A stretch of 41,001 nucleotides of DNA from Candidatus Haladaptatiplasma halalkaliphilum (GTDB taxonomy: Archaea > Thermoplasmatota > Thermoplasmata > Halarchaeoplasmatales > Halarchaeoplasmataceae): assembly GCA_019594055.1 (NCBI GenBank), contig JAFDTY010000006.1, positions 1-41,001 of the forward strand, in the 5' to 3' direction. Made by a program: the position numbers and the translations under genes. The notes under the pieces were generated by a model. That model was not told where the DNA came from. It worked only from the letters and a program-made list of their open reading frames with translations, and did no database searches. Below, piece by piece: positions 7,120 through 15,188 of the stretch (position 1 is its first letter; every line of letters begins with the position of its first letter).

Positions 7120-7731
7120 TCAGTACCTTTGGTAATCACCATATACTTCATGTTCCCTGGTTCCTATATACATATCGCGTACGATAACCCGGCTATCCAC
7201 CAGGATATCTCCGAAGCGAACACCCTTTAGGGCTACTAGTAAGGTTTCTAATATAAGTATGACAAAACCGAAGCATGGTATCTGCCATGCCCATCTTACT
7301 ATATTCCTCAGGAATGACTGGATCAGGTTGATGTCTTTACCCCAGGCATCAATCACCTTGATATTCATGAATCTCTTTCCGATGGTAGCACCTTTACCGT
7401 AATTCGATTCCATCACGGTGAAGTAACATAGCACGAAGAGAAAAACGGCAGATGATATCATGAGTTGATGCCCAAAGTTTTGGTAGGAAACAAGGCCCAT
7501 TGCAGTATCGAAGGGTAAGTTGGAAAGAAATACGAAGAGTATAACGAAGGCGATTACGCCCAATATGATAGTATCTATTAGATACGCAATTATCCTACGG
7601 AATACCGATGCCTCCTCGTATCCGTGGTCATCGTAACCTTTGTTGTGCCGCTCTTTTTGCTCCCACGGCGTGTTATACCTGTCTCTACCACCCAATTCTA
7701 TATTACTCCAGTCTTCGTCGTCCGAATTCAT
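7120..7731 (-). CDS. RDD family membrane protein
   Basis: This 203-residue protein has a hydrophilic, acidic N-terminal tail (1-40). Then come an R-D motif in RRIIAYLIDTIILG (about 45-58) and three hydrophobic segments at about 50-70, 88-108 and 148-168. The conserved cytosolic turn KGATIGKRFMNIKVIDAWGK at about 113-132 is the RDD family signature. RDD proteins are poorly understood membrane proteins sometimes linked to transport or ion exchange. The gene stands alone between asnS and pyrF on the same strand, with about 160 nt of intergenic DNA upstream. Confidence 0.85.
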   Translation of the reverse strand: MNSDDEDWSNIELGGRDRYNTPWEQKERHNKGYDDHGYEEASVFRRIIAYLIDTIILGVIAFVILFVFLSNLPFDTAMGLVSYQNFGHQLMISSAVFLFVLCYFTVMESNYGKGATIGKRFMNIKVIDAWGKDINLIQSFLRNIVRWAWQIPCFGFVILILETLLVALKGVRFGDILVDSRVIVRDMYIGTREHEVYGDYQRY

Positions 7732-7893
7732 ATACTTATCAGCTCGTGTACGCTTTTTCCTTTTTTCGAGATATATCCGGATGATAAAACATTTTCCTTC
7801 GATGTAAGGGGTGTGGGTGAAAAGTTTAGTGAATGATCCGGTCCGTAACCTGATGAGATGCGATCACACCTTACCGGTAGGGGTATGATTGTG

Positions 7894-8862
7894 CTACCAT
7901 CCCTTGGGCAGTTTACCGCTCTTTTCAAGGGCGGCCAGGAGGTCATCTCTCATGTTCGATGCGGCGGCCCTGGCGGCCTCCGCGAATCCCTCCGGTCCGT
8001 ACTCATGCCTGTAAGCTTCCCTTTGGTATGCGAAGATTATCCCTCGGGACGAATTCACCACCGCACCCCGGCCTTGGGGATCGAAACAGGGCATTACGTC
8101 TTCAGCGGTACCGCCCTGGGCACCGTATCCCGGCACAAGGAATATGGTGTTGGGCATGAGTTCTCGTAGCCTTTCAGCCTCCCTGGGATAGGTGGCACCC
8201 ACCACAGCACCTACGGACGAATACCCGTAAGTACCCATGAGCTCCTCACCCCATCCGTTAACCAGGCTTGCCACCAGCTCGTAAACCGGTATGCCATCAG
8301 TGGTCAATACATCCTGTATCTCCCCCGAAGACGGGTTGGACGTTTTCGTCAGCACGAAGATACCCCTGTGGTGTTCTTTGCATGCGTCCAGAAAAGGTTT
8401 TATCCCGTCGGTGCCGAGATAGGGGTTCACGGTGATAAAATCCGCTCCCATGGCGGTGACGGAAGTTTTATCGGCAGTCTCCACCGTGCCCAGATGTCCG
8501 TCGGCGTAGGCCTTGGCTGTGCTGCCGATGTCGTTCCTCTTGGCGTCCTCTATGACTACCAAACCCCGAGCCCTGGCGTAAGATATGGTACTCTCCATGG
8601 CCTTGACACCCCAGCTGCCGTACTGTTCGTAGAAAGCCATCTGGGGTTTCACCGCAGGTACCACATCCTTCACCGCATCGATGATGGCGTGATTGAACTT
8701 CACCAGGGCGTTATGGACTGTTTCGAAGGGCATATCGCCCTCCCGTGCGGCTTCCTCCTTGATGTGTTCGGGTATGAGCCCTATCCTGGGGTCCAATCCC
8801 ACGACCGATGGGTTTTTCTTCTCTTCTATGGCGTCCAGTAACCTATCGGCAGCCTTGGTCAT
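7894..8862 (-). CDS. pyrF: Orotidine 5'-phosphate decarboxylase, long (type 2) form
   Basis: This enzyme decarboxylates OMP to UMP, the last step of de novo pyrimidine synthesis. The catalytic signature is VVIEDAKRNDIGST, with D106, K108 and D111. The 322-residue length and the N-terminal GLDPRIGLIP motif fit the long type 2 subfamily better than the compact ~220-residue enzyme of most archaea. C-terminal phosphate-binding text is PGYGAQGG and NSSRGIIFA. The start is supported by a TATA box centred 26 nt upstream (leaderless). The partner enzyme pyrE lies 13 kb away at 21120, so the pathway genes are not clustered. Confidence 0.9.
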   Translation of the reverse strand: MTKAADRLLDAIEEKKNPSVVGLDPRIGLIPEHIKEEAAREGDMPFETVHNALVKFNHAIIDAVKDVVPAVKPQMAFYEQYGSWGVKAMESTISYARARGLVVIEDAKRNDIGSTAKAYADGHLGTVETADKTSVTAMGADFITVNPYLGTDGIKPFLDACKEHHRGIFVLTKTSNPSSGEIQDVLTTDGIPVYELVASLVNGWGEELMGTYGYSSVGAVVGATYPREAERLRELMPNTIFLVPGYGAQGGTAEDVMPCFDPQGRGAVVNSSRGIIFAYQREAYRHEYGPEGFAEAARAAASNMRDDLLAALEKSGKLPKGW

Positions 8863-8880
8863 GATACGTAAACATCCCGG

Positions 8881-8894
8881 TATCTATTTTAAGG
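8881..8894 (-). promoter_or_regulatory. TATA box of pyrF
   Basis: On the minus strand CCTTAAAATAGATA lies in the 50-nt gap between the M55 stop and the pyrF start, centred about 26 nt from the ATG. pyrF therefore probably has its own promoter. Confidence 0.5.
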
Positions 8895-8910
8895 TTCTGC
8901 CACCCTTGAC

Positions 8911-9726
8911 CTACTGTGTATCTGTGGTTGCCAGCATGGTGCATGCCCTGAAGACCTTGTAGTTGGTCTCGTAATCACCGGTATCTATGATGAATTCCTT
9001 TGGACCGGTCCTTTCCACGCTGGGCAGCAGTTCGAGATTGTCGAGTTTACCCGAATCTGTGAACCATGCATGTATAACATCATCTTCCGGTCGTATCACC
9101 TTACCTTTTCCCTCTTCGACCGCCTTTCTTACAACCGCCTTTATCTCGTCTCTCACCACTTTGGGATGCCGGCAGCGGGCACTGTACCTCCCGGTAGCGT
9201 ACTTCGAGATCACATGTGGTATCTCAGGGTAGAGTTCTTTCGCTTCCTTAACGGCCTCCTGATCTCCCGATAAGAAAAAAACAGGGACGTCGTACTGCCC
9301 CGCCAGGTACGAGTTCAATGCGAACTCCCCGGCCATCTTATCACCCACGTGTACCCGATCCACAACCCTGCCCGAATAGGTGTGGGCGAGGGTGCCCAGG
9401 CTGTGGACTGACCCGTGGTACCCGATGTATCCCACGGCGGTGGTGTCCTTGCTCAGCCCCTCCATCATGGATTGTACCCTGGGGTAACCCAGGAATATCT
9501 CCACCCTCTCGTCCAGTTCTTCAATGCTGAGGTTACGCATGTTGCCGTGTCCGTCGGTAACGTGTACGGATCGGGCACCTCCGTCGAAGGCACCGGCCAC
9601 GGCGGCGTTCACTTCCTTTGTCATCAATTCCCTGCTGGTATCGTATTCCTTTGATTCCATATCTGTTTGCTTTATGGAGACCACACCGGAGATACCTTCT
9701 ATATCCACTGAGAATAGGTATGTCAT
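8911..9726 (-). CDS. M55 family D-aminopeptidase (DppA-like)
   Basis: The 271-residue protein begins MTYLFSVDIEGISGVV. The DxE pair in VDIEG, the central DGHGNM and GYIGYHG are the M55 zinc-binding signatures of DppA. DppA enzymes form ring-shaped decamers and release D-amino acids from peptides. In archaea the natural substrate is unclear, perhaps imported peptides or cell-wall debris. I chose ATG 9726 over the upstream codon at 9750 because the TATA box at 9758-9768 would leave no room for transcription initiation before 9750. No transporter is adjacent. Confidence 0.82.
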   Translation of the reverse strand: MTYLFSVDIEGISGVVSIKQTDMESKEYDTSRELMTKEVNAAVAGAFDGGARSVHVTDGHGNMRNLSIEELDERVEIFLGYPRVQSMMEGLSKDTTAVGYIGYHGSVHSLGTLAHTYSGRVVDRVHVGDKMAGEFALNSYLAGQYDVPVFFLSGDQEAVKEAKELYPEIPHVISKYATGRYSARCRHPKVVRDEIKAVVRKAVEEGKGKVIRPEDDVIHAWFTDSGKLDNLELLPSVERTGPKEFIIDTGDYETNYKVFRACTMLATTDTQ

Positions 9727-9757
9727 GTTATCGAGAGGGGTATCTACCATGAGGTTG

Positions 9758-9768
9758 ATAAATATTTT
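9758..9768 (-). promoter_or_regulatory. TATA box of the M55 peptidase gene
   Basis: AAAATATTTAT on the minus strand predicts transcription from about 9738. This decides in favour of the ATG at 9726. Confidence 0.5.
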
Positions 9769-9870
9769 GAAGGTCTGCAGTTTCGTATCATTAAACGCGT
9801 AGGTATCTCGTCACAATCGTCTGTCGAAAATGTCACGGGATACAACAAATCGTGATTCGAAAGAGAAAAG

Positions 9871-9880
9871 GATAAATAGA
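9871..9880 (+). promoter_or_regulatory. TATA box of the thermosome gene
   Basis: GATAAATAGA follows a purine-rich BRE-like stretch (AAGAGAAAAG). Transcription would begin near 9900, leaving a short leader with Shine-Dalgarno AGGTGAT at 9904-9910 before the ATG at 9915. Confidence 0.6.
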
Positions 9881-9914
9881 CAATCATACATTACGACTAT
9901 CTCAGGTGATAACA

Positions 9915-11540
9915 ATGTATATGGGTGGAACACCGATACTGATACTAAAAGAAGGAACTCGAAGAGAAAGAGGCAAAGAAGCGCAGTTGAGCAATATCAA
10001 CGCTGCCAAGGCAATAGCGGATGCTGTAAGATCAACCCTGGGTCCCAAGGGGATGGACAAGATGCTGGTCGACAGTATGGGTAATGTGGTGATAACCAAC
10101 GACGGCGTGACCATCCTCAAGGAGATGGATGTGGAGCACCCCGCGGCAAAGATGATTGTCGAAGTGGCCGAGAGCCAGGACGAAGAGTGTGGAGACGGGA
10201 CCACATCTGCAGTGGTTCTTTCCGGAGAACTGCTAAAAAGGGCAGAGGAAATGATCGGGAAGCTCCATACTTCCACCATAGCCACAGGGTACATGCTGGC
10301 GGCCAGAAAGGCTGGAGAGGTGCTCAGGGAAAGGACCATCAATATCGATGTGGAAGATGAGGATATACTGATCCAGATAGCCTCGACAGCCATGACCGGG
10401 AAGACGGTGGCCAACCACAGCAAGAACCTTCAGAAGATGGCGGTGGACGCGGTAAGGAGCATCGCCGAGAAGGGAAAGAAAGGATACCAGGCCGACGTCA
10501 ACAACATAAAGATAGTCAAGAAGGTAGGCGGGAAGATAGACGACTCGATACTGGTCAACGGCATGGTACTGGACAAGGAACGAAGTCACCCGGACATGCC
10601 GAAGGAAGTGGAGAAGGCGTCCATCGCACTCCTTGACACGGCCATAGAGATAAAGAAGACGGAAGCCAAGGCGTCCATCGGTATAAAATCGCCACAACAG
10701 ATGAAGGCATTCCTGGACGAGGAAGAGCGGGCCATCAAGAGCATGGTGGAATCCGTGGAAAAGTCAGGTGCGACGGTGGTGTTCTGTCAGAAGAGCATAG
10801 ACGACCTTGCACAGCACTACATGGCAAAGAAGGGTATCTACGCCATCGAGAGCGTGGGCAAATCGGACATGGAGAAGCTGGCGAAGTCCACCGGCGGTAC
10901 GGTGGTAACCAACCTCAAAGACCTCACGTCGAAGGACCTGGGAAAGGCGGGTGTCGTGCGAGAGAGGTTCGTCGCCGGAGACAGGCTCACCTTTGTAGAG
11001 GATGTGACGGAAGGTAAGGCCGTCACCATACTTCTCCGTGGTGGTACGGAACATGTGGTCGACGAACTGGAAAGGGCATTGGAGGACGCCTTGAAGGTCG
11101 TTGCCCTCGCCATAGAAGACGGGGCCGTACTCCCGGGGGGTGGAGCCACGGAAATAGAGATGGCAAACGCCATCAGGGACTACGCCGAAACCCTCACCGG
11201 TAGGGAGCAGATAGCCGCACAGGCCTTTGCCGAGTCGCTGACCGTTATTCCAAGAACCCTCGCCACCAACGCGGGAATGGATGGGATCGATATACTGATG
11301 AAACTCACGGCGGCCCACGGGAAGAAGAACGGCAAGAACATGGGCATAAACGTTGAAACAGAGGAGATATGCGACATGGTCAAGGCCGGTGTGATAGAGC
11401 CCTTCCGTGTGAAGAACCAGGCCATCCAATCGGCAACGGAAGCTGCCAACATGATCCTCAGGATAGATGATGTGATCGCATCCAAGGGCTTCGGCGGCGG
11501 ACGTGGCGGCGGTGACTTCGAGGACGACGACGATTACTGA
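9915..11540 (+). CDS. ths: Thermosome subunit (group II chaperonin)
   Basis: The 541-residue protein is a full-length archaeal chaperonin, an ATP-driven folding ring of eight or nine subunits. It has the N-terminal ATP site LGPKGMDKML and NDGVTILKEM, the GDGTTSAVVL motif near residue 90, and a C-terminal GGG repeat tail ending EDDDDY, which points into the cavity. ATG 9915 was chosen because AGGTGAT lies 4 nt before it. The in-frame GTG at 9906 overlaps that site. Prefoldin alpha at 764 is its likely delivery partner. The promoter region carries a small inverted repeat (9833-9855) that may be an operator. Confidence 0.97.
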   Translation: MYMGGTPILILKEGTRRERGKEAQLSNINAAKAIADAVRSTLGPKGMDKMLVDSMGNVVITNDGVTILKEMDVEHPAAKMIVEVAESQDEECGDGTTSAVVLSGELLKRAEEMIGKLHTSTIATGYMLAARKAGEVLRERTINIDVEDEDILIQIASTAMTGKTVANHSKNLQKMAVDAVRSIAEKGKKGYQADVNNIKIVKKVGGKIDDSILVNGMVLDKERSHPDMPKEVEKASIALLDTAIEIKKTEAKASIGIKSPQQMKAFLDEEERAIKSMVESVEKSGATVVFCQKSIDDLAQHYMAKKGIYAIESVGKSDMEKLAKSTGGTVVTNLKDLTSKDLGKAGVVRERFVAGDRLTFVEDVTEGKAVTILLRGGTEHVVDELERALEDALKVVALAIEDGAVLPGGGATEIEMANAIRDYAETLTGREQIAAQAFAESLTVIPRTLATNAGMDGIDILMKLTAAHGKKNGKNMGINVETEEICDMVKAGVIEPFRVKNQAIQSATEAANMILRIDDVIASKGFGGGRGGGDFEDDDDY

Positions 11541-11555
11541 AAAACAAAAAAAAGT

Positions 11556-11660
11556 GGAAGGTACATGGATCCCTTCAGGGGAATACATCCGGTATCCTTC
11601 CCTTAAATATTTCTTTTACTACTTTTTCTTGGTGGATTTCTTCTCTTTTTTCATCTTTTT
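11556..11660 (+). terminator. Terminator region after the thermosome gene
   Basis: GGAAGG (11556-11561) can pair with CCTTCC (11596-11601), with further pairing inside. The hairpin is followed by several T-rich runs (11611-11660). More T runs lie at 11709-11727. The 230-nt gap to purN holds no gene I can see, only this region and the purN promoter. Confidence 0.45.
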
Positions 11661-11743
11661 ACACCTTGTCACATAGGTATGGTAAGGTCAATACATGAAG
11701 GGGTATATCTTTTTTTTCTATATTTTTGGTGTTATCCCCCAAA

Positions 11744-11753
11744 AATTTTTATC
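11744..11753 (+). promoter_or_regulatory. TATA box of purN
   Basis: AATTTTTATC is centred about 22 nt upstream of the purN ATG, so the transcript is probably leaderless or nearly so. Confidence 0.55.
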
Positions 11754-11769
11754 CCCATGACACCTGTGG

Positions 11770-12390
11770 ATGAACATGATAGATATCTTGGTGTTGGCCT
11801 CCGGAGGGGGTACGGATTTTCAGTCCATAGTGGATGCCATAGAGGCCGGAGACATCCTGGGACGGATATCCATGCTGTTGACCAACAATCCCCATGCATA
11901 CTGTATTTCCAGGGCCAGGAAACATGACATACCTTACAGGATAGTGGATCACAGGGGAAAGGAAAGGGAGGAACACGAAGCCGAACTGATGGAAGTGATA
12001 GACCTGTCGGATCCGGACCTGATAGTTCTGGCGGGATACATGAGGATACTGACCGACGGTTTCGTCCATAGGTATTACGGGAGGATGATCAACATCCACC
12101 CCGCCTTGTTACCACTCTTCGGTGGACCCGGATACTACGGAGAACGGGTACACAAATCCGTCCTTGAATCGGGGATGAAGGTATCGGGCTGCTCGGTGCA
12201 CTTCGTGACCAGCGATGTGGATATGGGGCCCATCATCAGCCAGAAATGTGTTCACGTGTTCGATGACGACACAGTTGAAAGCCTATCACAAAGGGTGCTC
12301 AAGGTGGAACATAAACTTCTCCCCGATGTGGTGGCAGCCTTTGCCAAGGGCCGTGTACACCTCGAGGATGGCAAGGCATGGATCGATTGA
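11770..12390 (+). CDS. purN: Phosphoribosylglycinamide formyltransferase
   Basis: PurN transfers a formyl group from 10-formyl-tetrahydrofolate to GAR in purine synthesis. The 206-residue protein starts with the nucleotide-binding loop VLASGGGTDFQSI. It carries the catalytic segment MINIHPALLPLF (Asn and His near 110-112) and SDVDMGPIISQ with the catalytic Asp. The length matches the family. It uses folate-type chemistry, so the organism should carry formyl-H4F or an analogue. No other purine gene is adjacent; transketolase genes follow after a separate promoter. ATG 11776 is a possible alternative start. Confidence 0.93.
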   Translation: MNMIDILVLASGGGTDFQSIVDAIEAGDILGRISMLLTNNPHAYCISRARKHDIPYRIVDHRGKEREEHEAELMEVIDLSDPDLIVLAGYMRILTDGFVHRYYGRMINIHPALLPLFGGPGYYGERVHKSVLESGMKVSGCSVHFVTSDVDMGPIISQKCVHVFDDDTVESLSQRVLKVEHKLLPDVVAAFAKGRVHLEDGKAWID

Positions 12391-12445
12391 ACTTCAAATT
12401 CAAGTCAACTGTTTTGCACCACGAGGAACCCCGTACTCCCGAAAA

Positions 12446-12454
12446 AGATAATAA
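12446..12454 (+). promoter_or_regulatory. TATA box of the transketolase-transaldolase operon
   Basis: AGATAATAA after an A-rich stretch predicts transcription near 12478, leaving a leader of about 30 nt that contains the Shine-Dalgarno site at 12493-12497. Confidence 0.45.
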
Positions 12455-12492
12455 CGGATAGCCCTTACCCGTGAATGATGTTCACAGCAAAC

Positions 12493-12497
12493 GGAGG
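12493..12497 (+). promoter_or_regulatory. Ribosome binding site that fixes the transketolase N start
   Basis: GGAGG lies 9 nt before ATG 12507. The upstream in-frame GTG (12471) has no such site and would add 12 residues not usual in the family. Confidence 0.6.
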
Positions 12498-12506
12498 AAT
12501 AATCAG

Positions 12507-13343
12507 ATGCCGGCACTCCAAGACACAAGGGTAAAGGAATTGAAAGAGATCGCACGAAGGGTCAGGATACACATAGTCAGGAGCACACACTCAGCGGGTT
12601 CGGGACATCCCGGGGGTTCGCTGTCAGCGACAGACATCCTCACGGCCCTTTATTTCCAGGTCATGAACCACCGACCGGACGAGCCCCATTGGGATAATCG
12701 TGACAGGCTGGTGCTGAGCAAGGGCCACTGTGCCCCGGCATTGTACGGTGTTCTCGCGGAAGCAGGTTATTTCCCCGTGGACGAACTCACGAGCCTGCGG
12801 CAATTGGGGTCGCGATTACAGGGTCATCCGGACATGAGAAAGACCCCGGGTGTGGACGTATCCACAGGCTCCCTGGGTCAGGGACTCTCCATCGCTTGCG
12901 GCATGGCTCTTGCGGCGAAACTGGATAGACGGTCTTATCGGGTCTTCACCATATGCGGCGACGGCGAGATGCAGTCCGGGCAGATATGGGAGGCGGCAAT
13001 GTTCGCAAGTCATCAGAAGTTGGACAATCTGATAGTATTCGTTGACAGGAACAACCTGCAGATAGACGGCTCCACGGAAGATGTCGTCTCCGTGGAACCC
13101 CTGGTGTCCAAATGGAAGGCCTTCGGCTGGAACGTGAAGGAGATAGACGGGCACGATATGGAGGATATCGTACATTCGATAGATATGATGAAGGAGATCC
13201 ACGGGGCACCTTCGGTGTTGATAGCCCATACCATAAAGGGAAAGGGAGTGCCCTTCATGGAAGGTTCTCTTGCATTCCACGGAAAGGCGGCCGACGACGA
13301 ACAGCTGGGTGTCGCCCTCGAAGCCCTGGGTGGTGACAGCTGA
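12507..13343 (+). CDS. Transketolase, N-terminal (TPP-binding) subunit
   Basis: Archaeal transketolase is split into two proteins; this is the 278-residue pyrophosphate-binding half. The key motifs are the His of SAGSGHPGGSLS, SKGHCAPALYG, and the thiamine diphosphate motif GDGEMQSGQIWEAAMFASH ending near DRNNLQIDG. The enzyme moves two-carbon units between sugar phosphates in the non-oxidative pentose phosphate pathway. The stop TGA overlaps the ATG of the C-terminal subunit by one base (TGATG), ensuring coupled synthesis. Transaldolase follows, so all three genes form one pathway operon. Confidence 0.95.
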   Translation: MPALQDTRVKELKEIARRVRIHIVRSTHSAGSGHPGGSLSATDILTALYFQVMNHRPDEPHWDNRDRLVLSKGHCAPALYGVLAEAGYFPVDELTSLRQLGSRLQGHPDMRKTPGVDVSTGSLGQGLSIACGMALAAKLDRRSYRVFTICGDGEMQSGQIWEAAMFASHQKLDNLIVFVDRNNLQIDGSTEDVVSVEPLVSKWKAFGWNVKEIDGHDMEDIVHSIDMMKEIHGAPSVLIAHTIKGKGVPFMEGSLAFHGKAADDEQLGVALEALGGDS

Positions 13344-14284
13344 TGTGGGAGATGGCTGAACAGAGGGACGCCTACGGGAAGGTATTGGTAGAGTTGGGAA
13401 GACAGCGGGATGATATAGTGGTCCTGGGAGCGGACCTTTGCGGTTCATGCAAGATAAAGGACTTCGGGATGGAGTTCCCCGAGAGGTTTTTCAACGTGGG
13501 CATAGCGGAACAGAACCTCATGGGGATATCGGCGGGTTTGGCGGCCTCGGGCAAGACTGTTTTTGCCAGTACCTTCGCCGTCTTCGCCACCGGTAGAGCA
13601 TACGACCAGATAAGACAGAGTATAGCATACCCAAAACTCAACGTGAAGATAGTGGCCACCCATGCGGGGATAACCGTGGGAGGCGACGGTGCATCACACC
13701 AGATGCTGGAGGATATAGCCCTTATGAGAGTGCTTCCCAATGTGAACATTGTGGCACCCGCAGATTACATCGAAACGGCCAAGGCCACCAGGGTGATCGC
13801 CGAAACCGAAGGGCCCATCTATGTGAGATTGGGGCGTTCCAACGTACCCACTATAACCCAGGAGGACGACCCCTTCGAGATGGGAGTTTCCACCATGCTT
13901 GTGGATGGTACCGATGTAACCCTTATAGGTACGGGGATAATGGTATCCCGATGTTTGAAAGCAGCGAAGATACTCGAGAAAAAACACGATATAGAAGCCC
14001 GTGTCATCAACATGAGCACCATAAAACCACTGGACGAGGAGGCCATAGTCAAGGCGGCGAAGGATACCGGCGGTGTGGTTACCGCGGAGGAACACGTGGT
14101 AAGCCAGGGTATGGGCAGCGGTATATCCCAGGTTCTATCCGAATCATATCACGTTCCCATGAAGAGAGTTGGTATACCCAATGTCTTCGGAGAGTCCGGA
14201 GGTAGTGAGGAGCTCATGGACAAGTACGGGCTTACCGCCGAGCATATAGTAGAGAGCGCCCACGATGTGATATCAAGAAGGTGA
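13343..14284 (+). CDS. Transketolase, C-terminal (pyrimidine-binding) subunit
   Basis: This 313-residue protein is the second half of the split transketolase. It contains the pyrimidine-binding domain with the catalytic Glu in FFNVGIAEQNLMGISAGLA, FASTFAVFATGRAYDQIR, HAGITVGGDGASHQ, and the C-terminal regulatory domain after about residue 190. It starts within the stop codon of the N subunit and ends one nucleotide before the transaldolase start. With pentose phosphate interconversion encoded here, ribose 5-phosphate for nucleotides can come from this route and not only from a reversed RuMP pathway. Confidence 0.95.
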   Translation: MWEMAEQRDAYGKVLVELGRQRDDIVVLGADLCGSCKIKDFGMEFPERFFNVGIAEQNLMGISAGLAASGKTVFASTFAVFATGRAYDQIRQSIAYPKLNVKIVATHAGITVGGDGASHQMLEDIALMRVLPNVNIVAPADYIETAKATRVIAETEGPIYVRLGRSNVPTITQEDDPFEMGVSTMLVDGTDVTLIGTGIMVSRCLKAAKILEKKHDIEARVINMSTIKPLDEEAIVKAAKDTGGVVTAEEHVVSQGMGSGISQVLSESYHVPMKRVGIPNVFGESGGSEELMDKYGLTAEHIVESAHDVISRR

Positions 14285-14285
14285 G

Positions 14286-15188
14286 ATGATGAAAATATTT
14301 GTAGATACGGCAATGATAGACGAGATAAAGGAAGCGGAATCATGGGGTATACTCGACGGTGTGACCACCAATCCCTCACTGATAAAGAAAGCTGTGGATC
14401 GCCTGGACGGAGTAAGTCTTGAGGATTACATCCGGAAGATACTATGTACCACCCATGGGCCGGTCAGCCTTGAGGTGGCGGGTAGCACCTACGGAGACAT
14501 GGTATCCGAAGCAAAGGAACTGTACAGAAAATTCAACCCGATAAATGACAATGTGGTGATCAAGATACCCGTGAACACCCACATGGAGGACGGGGACGAT
14601 AACTTCGAAGGGATCAAGGCGATAAAAACCTTGAGTGAAACAGGAATACCCGTTAACTGCACCCTGGTCATGACCCCGAACCAGGCGTTGATAGCAGCCA
14701 AGGCCGGTGCGGCCTATGTGAGTCCTTTCCTGGGACGTATAGATGACCACCTCAGGACCAATCTGGGCTTGGTCGGGGGCAAGGACTATCCCAAGGACGC
14801 TCACTACCCCGACGAGATCGCGGAACGGGGGCGGGAATACAAGCTGATCGAACTCCTGGATGGCAAGGACCTGGGCCGGATAATGTACAGGGACGAAGAT
14901 GTGATGAAGGTATTTGACTGGGGTAACGACGATGGCATATTTTCGGGAGTTGACCTTGTATGGTCCATAAAGGAGATATACGATAATTACGGCTTCGAAA
15001 CCGAGATAATCGCCGCCAGCATACGCACTGCCAGACAGGTAAGGTTATGTGCTGAGATGGGTGTACATATAGCCACCATCCCATTCAGCGTGATAGAGGA
15101 TATGATGACCCATCACAAGACGAGCCAAGGCATGAAGGCCTTCTGCAAGGATGTAGTACCCGAATACATGAACATCCTGAAGCCCTAG
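14286..15188 (+). CDS. Transaldolase / fructose-6-phosphate aldolase family, enlarged
   Basis: The N-terminal half is a standard small transaldolase (TalC/MipB type): MKIFVDTAMIDEIKEA, GVTTNPSLIKK, the Schiff-base lysine K93 in VIKIPVN and TLVMTPNQALIAAKAGA. The C-terminal half resumes with IIAASIRTARQV and TIPFSVIEDMM. Between them, residues about 157-217 hold an extra stretch of roughly 60 residues, charged and not repetitive, with no counterpart in the usual ~215-residue enzymes. This accounts for most of the 300-residue length. The catalytic residues appear intact. Substrate choice (sedoheptulose versus fructose 6-phosphate) cannot be told. It is the last gene of the transketolase operon; its stop shares CTAG with the convergent satP gene. 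Confidence 0.88.
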   Translation: MMKIFVDTAMIDEIKEAESWGILDGVTTNPSLIKKAVDRLDGVSLEDYIRKILCTTHGPVSLEVAGSTYGDMVSEAKELYRKFNPINDNVVIKIPVNTHMEDGDDNFEGIKAIKTLSETGIPVNCTLVMTPNQALIAAKAGAAYVSPFLGRIDDHLRTNLGLVGGKDYPKDAHYPDEIAERGREYKLIELLDGKDLGRIMYRDEDVMKVFDWGNDDGIFSGVDLVWSIKEIYDNYGFETEIIAASIRTARQVRLCAEMGVHIATIPFSVIEDMMTHHKTSQGMKAFCKDVVPEYMNILKP

